A stretch of DNA of 64,000 bases, taken from assembly GCA_041915365.1 (NCBI GenBank), contig JAYSBP010000009.1, positions 28,045-92,044 on the forward strand. The letters are read 5' to 3'. The position numbers and the translations under genes are program-made. This document shows, in pieces, positions 36,164-45,065 of the stretch; within the stretch, counting starts at the first letter, position 1, and each line of letters opens with the position of its first letter. The notes under the pieces were generated by a model. The model had not been told where the DNA came from, did no database searches, and worked only from the letters and a program-made list of their open reading frames with translations. The DNA comes from UBA6016 sp041915365. GTDB lineage: Bacteria > Campylobacterota > Campylobacteria > Campylobacterales > UBA6016.

Positions 36164-37561
36164 TTAGAAGTTGTAGTTGAATGTCACTTTTGCTGTTTTT
36201 CTGTCAAGTGGATTGTACTTGCTGTCTACAGACTCAAGCACGATTTTTGCGTCAAGATTTTTTACAAGAGCACCAGTGCAAGTGTATGTCAAATCCCAAA
36301 CAGCAGTATCTGCATCAACATCGTTGCCACTGTTGTCTACATTGTATTTGCTTTTTACGTCAAATTTCGTATAAGCAACACCAAGTGCCCTAGCACCAAG
36401 ACCTAGTTTTTCTAGGCTATAGTCAGCACCTATTTTGTAAGTTTGAGCGCCGTTCATACCATTGTTTAGACCTTTGCTTGTTGCGCCAAACGAATTAAAC
36501 CAGAACTCATCGGCTACTGCAAACTCTGGATAACCGCCCCATGCGCCAAATACAAATGTGCCACCAGAAGTTCCATCTTTTTGCTCGCTTACTTTGTTAT
36601 ATGCAACATAGGGAGTTAGGCCAACAGGAGTCTCTACACTAGCTTTTACGCCGTATACGTTGTAGTCAATTTTACCAAGAGCTGCGCCTGTTTTTAAAAG
36701 ATCTTTTAGGTTTCCTATGCCCTGAATATTATAATATTGACCAGCTAGGTTAAGAGCTGTGTCTTTTGCGAGACCTAGCTTGTAATCCGCTTGTAGGTAT
36801 ACCGCATTTACAACGTCAACAGCATAATACTCCCAAGCTTGAACCGTAAGATCCTTTACTGAATTGTTTATTGCCGCAAGTACATATACACCCTTGTCAC
36901 CAACTGCTGAAACATTGTTTGTGCCAAGTGTCGTTCTGTCTGCAATATTGCCTAGCGCACTTCTTGACATTGAGCTAAAAGCTACTCTAGGAGATCTATC
37001 GGAACCCGAATCAAGACCAGCCATTCTTGATACGTACCCGCCGATAAGTGTTGTGCTTGGAAGGTCTGTATTGATAACGAGAGCCGCTTCAAATAGATTT
37101 GGAATCATTCTGATATCATCAGAACCTGCAAGAGGTGTATCTATCTGTTGTCTACCGACTTTTACCGTAGTTTTACCGTAAGTGCCAACTACATAAGCTT
37201 GACCAAGAAGGCTGTAAGAGCTAGGCTTGTTTGTCGAGCTACCAATTCTATCAAACATTGCGCTATCAACTTTTTCGCCGTTTGAGTTCATAGTGCCGAC
37301 ATCTTGAGAAGTGTAGAATGCAGCGCCAGCAGATATACCGTATAGTGGCGCAGTTTCGTATGCAAGTTTGCCGCCAACTGCAAATGCGGAATTATCAGGA
37401 TTGCCAGCATCGTTGGCTGCACTAGATAGATTGGTATTGATATACATCGCTCTGATTTGTCCAGAAGCTTTCCCTTCTTTAAATGCGCTCGCAAGATCGC
37501 TAGCAGCAAATGAAGATGTTGCTAGTGCAGCTACTGCTGCTATGCTTAACATTTTTTTCAT
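36164..37561 (-). CDS. Outer-membrane porin (OprD/MOMP-like)
   Basis: A 465-residue beta-barrel protein. The signal peptide is MKKMLSIAAVAALATSSFA, cut before ASDLASAFKEGKASGQIRAMY, a start typical of epsilon OprD-like porins (visible as KEGKASGQIRAMY). Alternating hydrophobic strands and the terminal aromatic FNYNF, used by the BAM machinery, are seen. Specificity cannot be told. Confidence 0.9.
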   Translation of the reverse strand: MKKMLSIAAVAALATSSFAASDLASAFKEGKASGQIRAMYINTNLSSAANDAGNPDNSAFAVGGKLAYETAPLYGISAGAAFYTSQDVGTMNSNGEKVDSAMFDRIGSSTNKPSSYSLLGQAYVVGTYGKTTVKVGRQQIDTPLAGSDDIRMIPNLFEAALVINTDLPSTTLIGGYVSRMAGLDSGSDRSPRVAFSSMSRSALGNIADRTTLGTNNVSAVGDKGVYVLAAINNSVKDLTVQAWEYYAVDVVNAVYLQADYKLGLAKDTALNLAGQYYNIQGIGNLKDLLKTGAALGKIDYNVYGVKASVETPVGLTPYVAYNKVSEQKDGTSGGTFVFGAWGGYPEFAVADEFWFNSFGATSKGLNNGMNGAQTYKIGADYSLEKLGLGARALGVAYTKFDVKSKYNVDNSGNDVDADTAVWDLTYTCTGALVKNLDAKIVLESVDSKYNPLDRKTAKVTFNYNF

Positions 37562-37588
37562 TGTTTCTCCTTGTTTAAAGTACTACGT

Positions 37589-37594
37589 ATTATA
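37589..37594 (-). promoter_or_regulatory. Candidate -10 of the porin gene
   Basis: TTTTGTATAAT on the minus strand, with AAGGAG before the ATG. The T-rich stretch before TATAAT resembles Campylobacter promoters. Confidence 0.5.
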
Positions 37595-37718
37595 CAAAAC
37601 GAAAGTTTATATATCACATTTTTGATGTCTAAAAATTAAGCAGTTATTTTTGCGAGGTGTATTTTTATCAGCCATCCTATATAATAGGCGAAGTTTAAAA
37701 TATTTGTGGAAAGTGCAC

Positions 37719-38468
37719 TTGGATAACGAATTTATAGCGGTCTCATCACAGATGCAAGAGGTCAAAAAGCTTATTGCGCTTGTTCGTGGAATAAATGTAA
37801 ATACAATAGTAATGGGCGATGTGGGCGTTGGCAAAACTCTTGTTGCCACTACCATAATACCAAATGCTATAGTGGTTCACGGCGATAGACCCGAAGATGT
37901 CATTAAGGCGCTAAAGAGTTTTGATGAAGTTATCATAGAAGACTTTGACAAACTCCCTAATACCGATTTGCCTTTTTTTGAGGGCAAAAAAATAGTAGCT
38001 ACGTCAAAAAAACGCATCAAAGACAGTACCCTTGATAGGCTGTTCGGAATAAAAATAGAGATACCGTCCCTTACCGAGAGAAAGTCAGATTTGGAATCTC
38101 TAAAAGAGCATTTTTTGGACAAAGCTAAAAAAGAACTAAATATCAACTCTTATGTAAATATGTCCGCAATAGCGACGGACATAACGGAGAATTGCCACAG
38201 CCTAAAGCGGGCCGTATATCAAGCCCTGCTTTGCAATGACATCACAAAAGAGCAACTTGGCCTCATAATGGAAGAGTATTTTTTTGAGAATATGGACGAT
38301 TCCGAGGAGAACTATAAGCTATTCTTGGATGTTTTTGATGGGGCGATTATTAACGCAAATTATAGAAAATACAAAAGCCAGCTAATGATGTCTTATAAAA
38401 TGGGAATCAATAGAAATACGCTCAGAAAAAAAATCATGCAACTTGGAAAGAAACTAGAAAGTGAATAA
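37719..38468 (+). CDS. Degenerate NtrC-like AAA+ protein with C-terminal Fis-type HTH
   Basis: A 249-residue protein. Walker A is GDVGVGKT (33-40) and a Walker-B-like EVIIEDFDKL follows, but the segment that in sigma-54 activators holds GAFTGA is missing, so it probably cannot remodel sigma-54 holoenzyme. The C terminus (KSQLMMSYKMGINRNTLRKKI, seen as GINRNTLRKKI) is a Fis-like helix-turn-helix. I choose TTG 37719, which follows GGAAAG by six bases; a longer frame to 37650 lacks a binding site. It overlaps the next gene and precedes glmS. Confidence 0.75.
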   Translation: MDNEFIAVSSQMQEVKKLIALVRGINVNTIVMGDVGVGKTLVATTIIPNAIVVHGDRPEDVIKALKSFDEVIIEDFDKLPNTDLPFFEGKKIVATSKKRIKDSTLDRLFGIKIEIPSLTERKSDLESLKEHFLDKAKKELNINSYVNMSAIATDITENCHSLKRAVYQALLCNDITKEQLGLIMEEYFFENMDDSEENYKLFLDVFDGAIINANYRKYKSQLMMSYKMGINRNTLRKKIMQLGKKLESE

Positions 38469-39168
38469 GCAGCCACATACGATAAATTATCAAAATTGGG
38501 TGGAGTATGACTATAACCCATTTTTTGTTTTTGGCAAAAATGGCGAACTGCTAACGCTTAATCAGCCGGCGCAGTTTCTTATAAGTAAAGTTGAGCCAAA
38601 AACTCTGTATGAACTTGCAATAGCCTATGCTAGTCATGATTTCGGATATAAGACGACTATTATAGATTTGAAGTTTGATGTTTTTAGCTTTTTTGCACTG
38701 ACGGTAGGATATGAATCAGAGGAAGAAATAGGAATTAAGCTGTATCAAACGCCGTATCTTGGGCCAAAAAAGGTAATATCAATCAAAGAGTGTGAGTTCA
38801 CAAACATATATCACATGCTTGATCTTTGCATAATGTCGGTCGGCTCAAAGCTCAAAGCCGAATTTAAAAAAGATATTGACCCGGCTCTTCCGGACTTTAA
38901 ACTCTCTCAAAATGAGTTTGTAAAGGTACTAACAAGGGCACTTGAAAGCTTTGAAGGTTCGAATGAAATAAAAGCAGAATTGAAGCTAAAAACAGGCGAG
39001 TTTTTGCAGGTTGCCGGCAAAAGATTTCAAATACTAAAATTAAAAATCAGCGGAGAGGCTAGAGCAACATCAAAAGATGCATTAATAGAAGAGATAGCCT
39101 CAAATATCAATTTATTTACTAATTTTAGTGAAAAGGAAGCGGTTTTTAACATACCGCTCATACTATAA
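38461..39168 (+). CDS. Protein of unknown function upstream of glmS
   Basis: A 235-residue soluble protein starting with GTG inside the previous gene. Residues 1-90 (NPFFVFGKNGELLTLNQPAQFLI) look like a PAS-type fold, as in a sensor kinase, but the His, N and G boxes of a kinase are absent. No enzyme motif seen. The tight coupling to the AAA+/HTH protein suggests a shared regulatory job. Similar gene pairs occur near glmS in other Campylobacterota as far as I recall; not checked. Confidence 0.75.
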   Translation: MNKQPHTINYQNWVEYDYNPFFVFGKNGELLTLNQPAQFLISKVEPKTLYELAIAYASHDFGYKTTIIDLKFDVFSFFALTVGYESEEEIGIKLYQTPYLGPKKVISIKECEFTNIYHMLDLCIMSVGSKLKAEFKKDIDPALPDFKLSQNEFVKVLTRALESFEGSNEIKAELKLKTGEFLQVAGKRFQILKLKISGEARATSKDALIEEIASNINLFTNFSEKEAVFNIPLIL

Positions 39169-39178
39169 AGGATTTGAT

Positions 39179-40999
39179 TTGTGCGGAATTGTCGGTTATA
39201 TAGGAAATAAAGAGACAAAAAAAATACTTCTAGACGGCTTGTGTGAGCTTGAGTATAGAGGTTATGACTCTGCCGGAATAGCTATTATGCAGGGTTCTGA
39301 AGTCTCTTTGTTTAAGGCTGTCGGTAAGCTTGCAAATCTTGTTGACGTTAGCGGTGCATTTAATTCCAATGGATTTTCGCTTGGGATAGGGCATACTAGA
39401 TGGGCAACGCATGGCAAACCGACGGAGGCAAATGCTCACCCACACATAGGAGAGAGTACTTTTGTCGTCCATAACGGCATAGTTGAAAACTACGCAACTT
39501 TGAAAGAAGAGCTAATAAAAGACGGCGTTCACTTTGTAAGTCAGACTGATACAGAGGTTATAGGCCATTTATTTGAAAAAAATCTAAAAGCAACAAATGA
39601 TTCGCTGTCGGCGCTCAAAAAAACACAAGATATGCTTGATGGCGCTTACGCCGTCCTTGTAATTACAAAAAGTGAGCCTGGCAAGATATTTTTTATGAAA
39701 AAGGGTTCCCCACCTCTTCTTATAGGAACGTCAAAAAACAACGACGAGATGTACTTTGCGTCTAGTGAGTCAGTGTTGATAGGGCAGGCTGTGGGCGCTG
39801 TATTCCTCAGAGAGAACGAATACGGATATGTCACACAAAATGAAATAAAGATGTTTGACGCAAGCGGTGAAATAGCCCCTAGTATCAAAAAAATAGAAGG
39901 AACTAGGGCGGGGGCGCAAAAAGAGGGCTATAGGTACTTTATGGAAAAAGAGATCTACGAGCAGTCAGCCGTATTGGTAGACACCATGATGGGCAGAGTC
40001 ACAAAAGACTCCATTAGACTTGAGGAGCTTGATGCCCTCGGTGACCTATCAAGATTTAGGGAAATCAAAATATGCGCCTGCGGTACTAGCTATCATACGG
40101 CTATAGCAGCCTCTTATTTGTTCGAAAGAAACTCACATATACGTGCATCCGCAGAAATTGCCAGTGAATTTAGATATAAAGAGCCGTATTTATCAAAAGA
40201 TATGCTATTTGTCGTAATATCGCAAAGTGGCGAGACGGCCGATACGTTAGAGGCGCTTAAGATTGCAAAAAATGCGGGTCTTACGACGCTTGCCGTGTGT
40301 AATGTGGATAATAGTTCGATAGTGAGAGAGTCTGATGCGTCTATACTTACTAGAGCTGGAATAGAAAAAGGTGTTGCCAGTACAAAGGCGTTTGCTAGCC
40401 AAGTTCTTGTCTTTTGGATGATGTCCGTCGTATTTGCAAAAATGAAAGGCTCGATGTGTAGCGATGCGATTAATCGTGAGATCAATACGCTCTTGAGGGC
40501 AAAAGATGCCGTTGTAATAGAGTCTAGCATGCACGAGAGACTTAAAAGACTGTCAAAGAGATACCTACACGGGCACGGCTTTTTCTTTATAGGTAGGGAT
40601 GTGTTTTATCCGTTGGCACTCGAGGGGGCTTTGAAACTAAAAGAGATAACGTATCTGCACGCAGAGGGGTATCCAGCCGGAGAGATGAAACACGGGCCTA
40701 TCGCTCTTGCAGATAGCGAGCTCTTTACTGTTGCCTTGTTGCCAAAAACACTGCTATATGAAAAAACAAAAAGCAACATAGAGGAGCTATCGGCAAGAGA
40801 TTCGACAATAGTCGCTATCTCCCCTAGCGAGTTTGATATAGCGGATGACTTTATCAAAACAAAAGTTTGGGACCATTATATGTTGGAATTTTTTGAAATG
40901 ATGGTTATTTTGCAAGTTTTGTCACTTGAGGTGGCGGTTAGACTAGGAAACGATGTCGATATGCCAAGAAATCTGGCAAAAAGCGTTACAGTAGAGTAA
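39179..40999 (+). CDS. glmS: Glutamine-fructose-6-phosphate aminotransferase
   Basis: Makes glucosamine-6-phosphate, the first step to UDP-GlcNAc. Start is TTG at 39179, AAAGGA six bases upstream, because the next codon is the catalytic Cys that must be N-terminal after Met removal (CGIVGYIGN). Glutaminase (1-240) and two SIS sugar-isomerase domains follow, with CGTSYHTAIAASYL and the C-terminal LAKSVTVE. 606 residues is normal. No glmS ribozyme is possible as the upstream sequence is coding. Confidence 0.96.
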   Translation: MCGIVGYIGNKETKKILLDGLCELEYRGYDSAGIAIMQGSEVSLFKAVGKLANLVDVSGAFNSNGFSLGIGHTRWATHGKPTEANAHPHIGESTFVVHNGIVENYATLKEELIKDGVHFVSQTDTEVIGHLFEKNLKATNDSLSALKKTQDMLDGAYAVLVITKSEPGKIFFMKKGSPPLLIGTSKNNDEMYFASSESVLIGQAVGAVFLRENEYGYVTQNEIKMFDASGEIAPSIKKIEGTRAGAQKEGYRYFMEKEIYEQSAVLVDTMMGRVTKDSIRLEELDALGDLSRFREIKICACGTSYHTAIAASYLFERNSHIRASAEIASEFRYKEPYLSKDMLFVVISQSGETADTLEALKIAKNAGLTTLAVCNVDNSSIVRESDASILTRAGIEKGVASTKAFASQVLVFWMMSVVFAKMKGSMCSDAINREINTLLRAKDAVVIESSMHERLKRLSKRYLHGHGFFFIGRDVFYPLALEGALKLKEITYLHAEGYPAGEMKHGPIALADSELFTVALLPKTLLYEKTKSNIEELSARDSTIVAISPSEFDIADDFIKTKVWDHYMLEFFEMMVILQVLSLEVAVRLGNDVDMPRNLAKSVTVE

Positions 41000-41041
41000 A
41001 ATTGTGTATTATTATGCCTAGTAATTTTGGAAGGTTCAACG

Positions 41042-42895
41042 ATGAGCATTAAAAGAAAAATACTTTTACGAATAAGCGTCGCTATAGCCGTGGCCACACT
41101 CTTGATTATAGCTATAGTTGCTTTCCATATTAGATATAGCACTATAGAGGCGGCAAAACAAAAAGCCACGCTTGTGTCTGAAATAACCAGAGATGCACTA
41201 ACCGCCCATATGGTGAATGGCATCATGGATAAAAGAGATTTGTTTTTATCAAACATAGCTCATCTAAAGGGTGTCCAGCAGCTTAGGATAATAAGAGGCG
41301 AGAAGGTTATTAAGCAGTTTGGCAAAACTAGGGAAAATGAAGGGGCACAAGACCAAATAGACCTTGATGTTATAAGAAACGGCAAAGCTATAGAGGTTAT
41401 GAGTGAAAACTTTATGGACGCCAGACTTAGAACGACTATTCCATATATAGCAAACGCTAATATAGGTTCGCCAAATTGCCTTAATTGCCATGAGGCAAAA
41501 GATGGTGATGTATTGGGTGCAGTGACGATGGAATTTGATCTTGGCGATATTAAGACGACCGGTATAGAGATTATTTTGAAAATAATTCTTGTCTCGGCGA
41601 TTTCGCTGGGTGTTGTTATATTGATGCTGAATAGATTTTTAAATCCATATCTTGATTTGTTTTCTCAGTTAACGGATAAGATTGAGGCCGCCGACAATGG
41701 AGATTATAGCCAGAGAATAGAGACAAAACTCAAAGACGAAGCCGGCGACGCCGCTAAGTGGTTTAACGAGTTTATGCAAAAACTAGAGGATACGTTCAAA
41801 CAAATAGAACAAAGTATAGGTATGTTTGTAGTTAGGGGCACAAGAAAAGATTTGGATCCGCTAACGGAGACAAAAGACGTCGTAGTTGAGCTGGCAGATA
41901 TATATAAGTTCAAGAGAACTATTGAAAACGACGCTCATAAAATGGATGTTTATGAACGGATAGTCAGCCTGTTTGATAAGCGTTTTGATATTAAAAACTT
42001 TACTATATACGAGATAGATCCGGAAAAGAACATTAGAAAAGCTCTTATTCAGTATGGGAAAGGCAGTTGTTGCTCGATTATGTCTCTTGAAAACTCTCAG
42101 CTATGCCGATCAAATAGGATAGGTAAAGATGTTCTCTCTGATGACTTTGATGGCGTGTGCCAGCAGGCTACAGGTTGCGGGGAACGTCCTTATATTTGTC
42201 TTCCTGTTGCTATCGGGGGTAAGGTAAGTCTTGTGATAAATATAGTAGCAAAAGACGAGAAGGATGCAGAGAGAATTAAAGTACTACTTCCGAAGCTTCA
42301 TAACTATCTTGGGGAGGCGACATCTGTTATAGAGTCTAAAAAACTAATGGAGATTCTAAGAGAGTCGTCCCTAAGGGATGCGATGACAGGGCTTTACAAT
42401 AGAAGATTCCTCGAAGAGTATCTGACAAAAGCAATGCCGCAAGCCATAAGAAACAATAAAAAAGTCGGTATTTTGATGATAGATATGGACCATTTCAAAA
42501 TGGTGAACGACACATATGGACACGATATAGGTGATGCCGTTATCAAAAAACTATCAAAAACAATACTTGACAATATAAGAGAAGCTGACCTAGCTGTTAG
42601 ATACGGCGGCGAAGAGTTCCTTGTACTGCTGCACGACGTTAGTGGCGAAGATGAGCTTGTGAGCGTAGCCGAGAAGCTTAGAGTTAGAGTCGCGGAGATG
42701 AAGGTAAAAGCTGGAAATGAAACTCTCCAAAAGACGATTAGTATCGGTGTCTCTCTATTCCCTGACAACACAGATAGCGTTTGGAAATGTATTAAGTTTT
42801 CAGACATAGCTCTTTACAAAGCTAAAACTGGTGGCAGAAATAGGGTTGTGAAATTTGAAGAAGAGATGTGGGAAGACGACGGAACTGGTTACTAA
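41042..42895 (+). CDS. Diguanylate cyclase with periplasmic haem-c sensor domain
   Basis: A 617-residue membrane protein: helix at 12-30, periplasmic domain with a c-type haem motif CLNCH (146-150), second helix at about 178-198, HAMP-like linker, a Cys-rich GAF-like middle domain (GSCCSIM, LCRSN, CQQATGC), and a GGDEF domain from about 439 with GGEEF at 522-526. The RxxD inhibitory site (513-516) is intact. It should make c-di-GMP in response to redox or a haem ligand. ATG 41042 follows GGAAGG by seven bases and is preferred to TTG 41027. Confidence 0.92.
   Translation: MSIKRKILLRISVAIAVATLLIIAIVAFHIRYSTIEAAKQKATLVSEITRDALTAHMVNGIMDKRDLFLSNIAHLKGVQQLRIIRGEKVIKQFGKTRENEGAQDQIDLDVIRNGKAIEVMSENFMDARLRTTIPYIANANIGSPNCLNCHEAKDGDVLGAVTMEFDLGDIKTTGIEIILKIILVSAISLGVVILMLNRFLNPYLDLFSQLTDKIEAADNGDYSQRIETKLKDEAGDAAKWFNEFMQKLEDTFKQIEQSIGMFVVRGTRKDLDPLTETKDVVVELADIYKFKRTIENDAHKMDVYERIVSLFDKRFDIKNFTIYEIDPEKNIRKALIQYGKGSCCSIMSLENSQLCRSNRIGKDVLSDDFDGVCQQATGCGERPYICLPVAIGGKVSLVINIVAKDEKDAERIKVLLPKLHNYLGEATSVIESKKLMEILRESSLRDAMTGLYNRRFLEEYLTKAMPQAIRNNKKVGILMIDMDHFKMVNDTYGHDIGDAVIKKLSKTILDNIREADLAVRYGGEEFLVLLHDVSGEDELVSVAEKLRVRVAEMKVKAGNETLQKTISIGVSLFPDNTDSVWKCIKFSDIALYKAKTGGRNRVVKFEEEMWEDDGTGY
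42078..42894 (+). other. Cys-rich GAF-like region plus GGDEF output of the diguanylate cyclase
   Basis: This part of the gene above encodes six Cys between about residues 345 and 390 (CC, C, CxxxxxxC, C) ahead of the GGDEF domain. Their spacing suggests a metal or Fe-S site or a disulfide switch in the cytoplasmic domain, in addition to the periplasmic haem. No family name can be given. Confidence 0.4.
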
Positions 42896-42926
42896 GATAG
42901 CAAAGGGGCGAGCCCCCTCTGCCTGT

Positions 42927-44078
42927 CTAGTGGCAGCCGCAGCCGCCATCTTTGTGTTCACTGCCGCCTGAGCTGCAAGCGCTCGTTTTGCCGTCAAGCC
43001 CTATCGTTGGCTGGATTGCTTCGTTAGTAGTGCCGCCGTCTTTGTTTATATCCTCTATTTTTGCCCACAGAGTTGCCGCCGCAGATAAAAATCTTTTCGC
43101 ACTCTCTGAGGTTGGTGCATAATAAGTGATTGGTTTACCCTCGTCGCCGCCTTTTCTTGTGTCGACCTCAATAGGTATTTGAGCTATTACTTCGGTTTTA
43201 TACTCTTTGGCTAGTTCTTCCGCCGTTCCCTTCCCGAAGATGTCGTACTCTTTGCCGCTCTCTGGGCATATAAAGCCACTCATATTTTCCACTACTCCGC
43301 CAAGAGGTATGTGTAGTTTTTCAAACATGTCCAAGCTTCTTTTTGCATCATCAAGAGCCACTGTTTGCGGTGTTGTGACAACTACTCCGCACGTTACAGG
43401 TACACTCTGAGCCAATGTTAGTTGTGCATCACCTGTGCCAGGGGGCATATCTATAATAAGAGCATCTAGCTCTCCCCATTCAATATCCGTAAGAAGTTGT
43501 TGTATTACCTTCATTACCATAGCACCACGCCATATAAGTGACTGCCCCTCTTCCATTAGCATGCCCATACTCATGACTTCACATCCGAGCGCCTCTATAG
43601 GTTTTACCCTATTTGCAATAACTTCTGGTTGAGCACCAACTACGCCAAACATTCTAGGAATATTTGGGCCGTATATGTCGGCGTCAAGAACACCTATTTT
43701 TTTACCCTGCATTGCAAGAGCTATAGCGAGATTGGTTGTTGTGGTAGATTTACCGACCCCACCTTTTCCGGAGCTTACCATTATAAAATTTTTTATATAC
43801 GGTGCAATGTTTTTGCCCTTTGAAGATGTCTCTTTTGGGGCTGTAGGCTGAAGTATTTTTAGTTCAAAATCGTTTATTCCGATAACGGACAACTTTGTTT
43901 TGATTTCTTCTTTTAGTATGGAGGCAATTTCTTCGCTACTTGCTGTTATTTCAAGTTCGATGTACGGTTTTGCATCCGCTTTTATCTCTTTTACAAAACC
44001 AAAACTTACGATATCTTTCGTAAATCCCGGATATGCTACTTGTGATAATGCCGAGCGTATGTCGTCAACTGTAGCCAT
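42927..44078 (-). CDS. mrp: Mrp/ApbC Fe-S cluster carrier ATPase
   Basis: A 383-residue P-loop protein with an N-terminal MIP18-like domain (1-95) and the deviant Walker A SSGKGGVGKSTTTTNLA. DADIYGPNIPRMFG and DMPPGTGDAQLTLAQ are conserved. It delivers Fe-S clusters to target proteins. The C terminus ends GGSEHKDGGCGCH, a Cys/His tail that may bind metal. ATG 44078 follows AAAGGA and is preferred to TTG 44093. Confidence 0.94.
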   Translation of the reverse strand: MATVDDIRSALSQVAYPGFTKDIVSFGFVKEIKADAKPYIELEITASSEEIASILKEEIKTKLSVIGINDFELKILQPTAPKETSSKGKNIAPYIKNFIMVSSGKGGVGKSTTTTNLAIALAMQGKKIGVLDADIYGPNIPRMFGVVGAQPEVIANRVKPIEALGCEVMSMGMLMEEGQSLIWRGAMVMKVIQQLLTDIEWGELDALIIDMPPGTGDAQLTLAQSVPVTCGVVVTTPQTVALDDAKRSLDMFEKLHIPLGGVVENMSGFICPESGKEYDIFGKGTAEELAKEYKTEVIAQIPIEVDTRKGGDEGKPITYYAPTSESAKRFLSAAATLWAKIEDINKDGGTTNEAIQPTIGLDGKTSACSSGGSEHKDGGCGCH

Positions 44079-44178
44079 AGTTTTTCCTTTCAAAATTAGT
44101 TTTGAAGGATTATACAGCCGAAAACTTTAACTAGGATTATTTTTGTCTTAAATCTAGGAGGGTGTAAAAACAGGTGGT

Positions 44179-44202
44179 AAAACCGCCCCACATACAGGGC
44201 GG
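44179..44202 (-). terminator. Terminator of rpsO
   Basis: On the minus strand CCGCCC-TGTATGTG-GGGCGG followed by TTTT, ten bases after the rpsO stop. Confidence 0.7.
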
Positions 44203-44211
44203 AATTGAAGA

Positions 44212-44487
44212 TTAAGCTCTATCTCTGATGTTTAGAGTAGATATAACTTCTGAGTATTTTTTTGCGTCTTTTCTTTTTAGATATCTCATAAGTCTTCTTC
44301 TTTGACCTACTAGTTTTAGAAGTCCAAGTCTTGAAGAGTGATCTTTTGCGTTAACTTTAAGATGCTCTGTAAGATATACGATTCTCTCTGTTAGAAGAGC
44401 TATTTGAACGGCTGGTGAGCCAGTGTCTTTGTCGGAATTTTGAAATTTAGCGATAAGTTCGCTTTTTTTCGCCGAATCCAAAGCCAT
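44212..44487 (-). CDS. rpsO: 30S ribosomal protein S15
   Basis: A 91-residue helical 16S rRNA-binding protein. QIALLTERIVYLTEHLKVNAKDHSSRLGLLKLVGQRRRLMRYL is the signature (visible as HSSRLGLLKLVGQRRRL). GGAGG stands before the ATG. It is transcribed away from the Rrf2 gene. Confidence 0.97.
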   Translation of the reverse strand: MALDSAKKSELIAKFQNSDKDTGSPAVQIALLTERIVYLTEHLKVNAKDHSSRLGLLKLVGQRRRLMRYLKRKDAKKYSEVISTLNIRDRA

Positions 44488-44645
44488 GTGAGACCTCCTG
44501 ATTGGTTTTATTTTTTGGAAAACGCAATTTTAGCAGTTTATTCCTTACTAACCGCCAAAATAACACAAAAACTGTTTTATTTAAACCTAATGTAACTATA
44601 ATAGTAAATTAGACGGATGTAAATTTATAGTTTTGGATAATAGAT

Positions 44646-45050
44646 ATGCTGCTAACAAAAGCAAGTGAATACGCACTTTTGTCAATACTTTGTATCAGTG
44701 ATCGCAAGGAACCAATCGACGTGGAGAACTTGTCGTTTTCGCTTGCTATATCCAGAAGTTTTTTGGCAAAAATACTACAAAAACTTACAAAAGCCGGCAT
44801 CTTAAAATCTTTCAAAGGGGTTAAGGGCGGTTTTATTCTCGCAAAAGAGATGAACGAGATAAGTATCCTTGACATCATAAAAGCGGTAGAAGACAATCCA
44901 GCGACCGTATTTGAGTGTACGAGTGACAGCGGCGTATGTCCTAGCAATAGAGTTGCGGCTTGTGGCATTTGGCCCACTTTGAACAAACTTCAGCTCAAAA
45001 TAGATGTTTTTTTATCACAGATAACACTTCAAGATATCCTATCAAAATGA
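44646..45050 (+). CDS. Rrf2-family transcriptional regulator
   Basis: A 134-residue winged-helix protein starting MLLTKASEYALLSIL. Cys91, Cys98 and Cys106 have nearly the spacing of the IscR cluster ligands, so it may bind an Fe-S cluster and sense iron, oxygen or NO. A TATAAT stands about 44 bases upstream. It precedes flhA in the same direction, as in Campylobacter and Helicobacter; whether it controls flhA is unknown. Confidence 0.92.
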   Translation: MLLTKASEYALLSILCISDRKEPIDVENLSFSLAISRSFLAKILQKLTKAGILKSFKGVKGGFILAKEMNEISILDIIKAVEDNPATVFECTSDSGVCPSNRVAACGIWPTLNKLQLKIDVFLSQITLQDILSK

Positions 45051-45065
45051 GTATAGGCTTCAAAA

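Noticed and set aside
39050..39179. glmS ribozyme or riboswitch upstream of glmS
   Set aside because: The upstream sequence is coding for the previous gene up to 39168 and only ten bases remain before the start; no ribozyme core fits.
42897..42920. GGGG-CGAG-CCCC hairpin between the convergent cyclase and mrp genes
   Set aside because: Only four to five pairs and no T-tract; too weak to list as a terminator.
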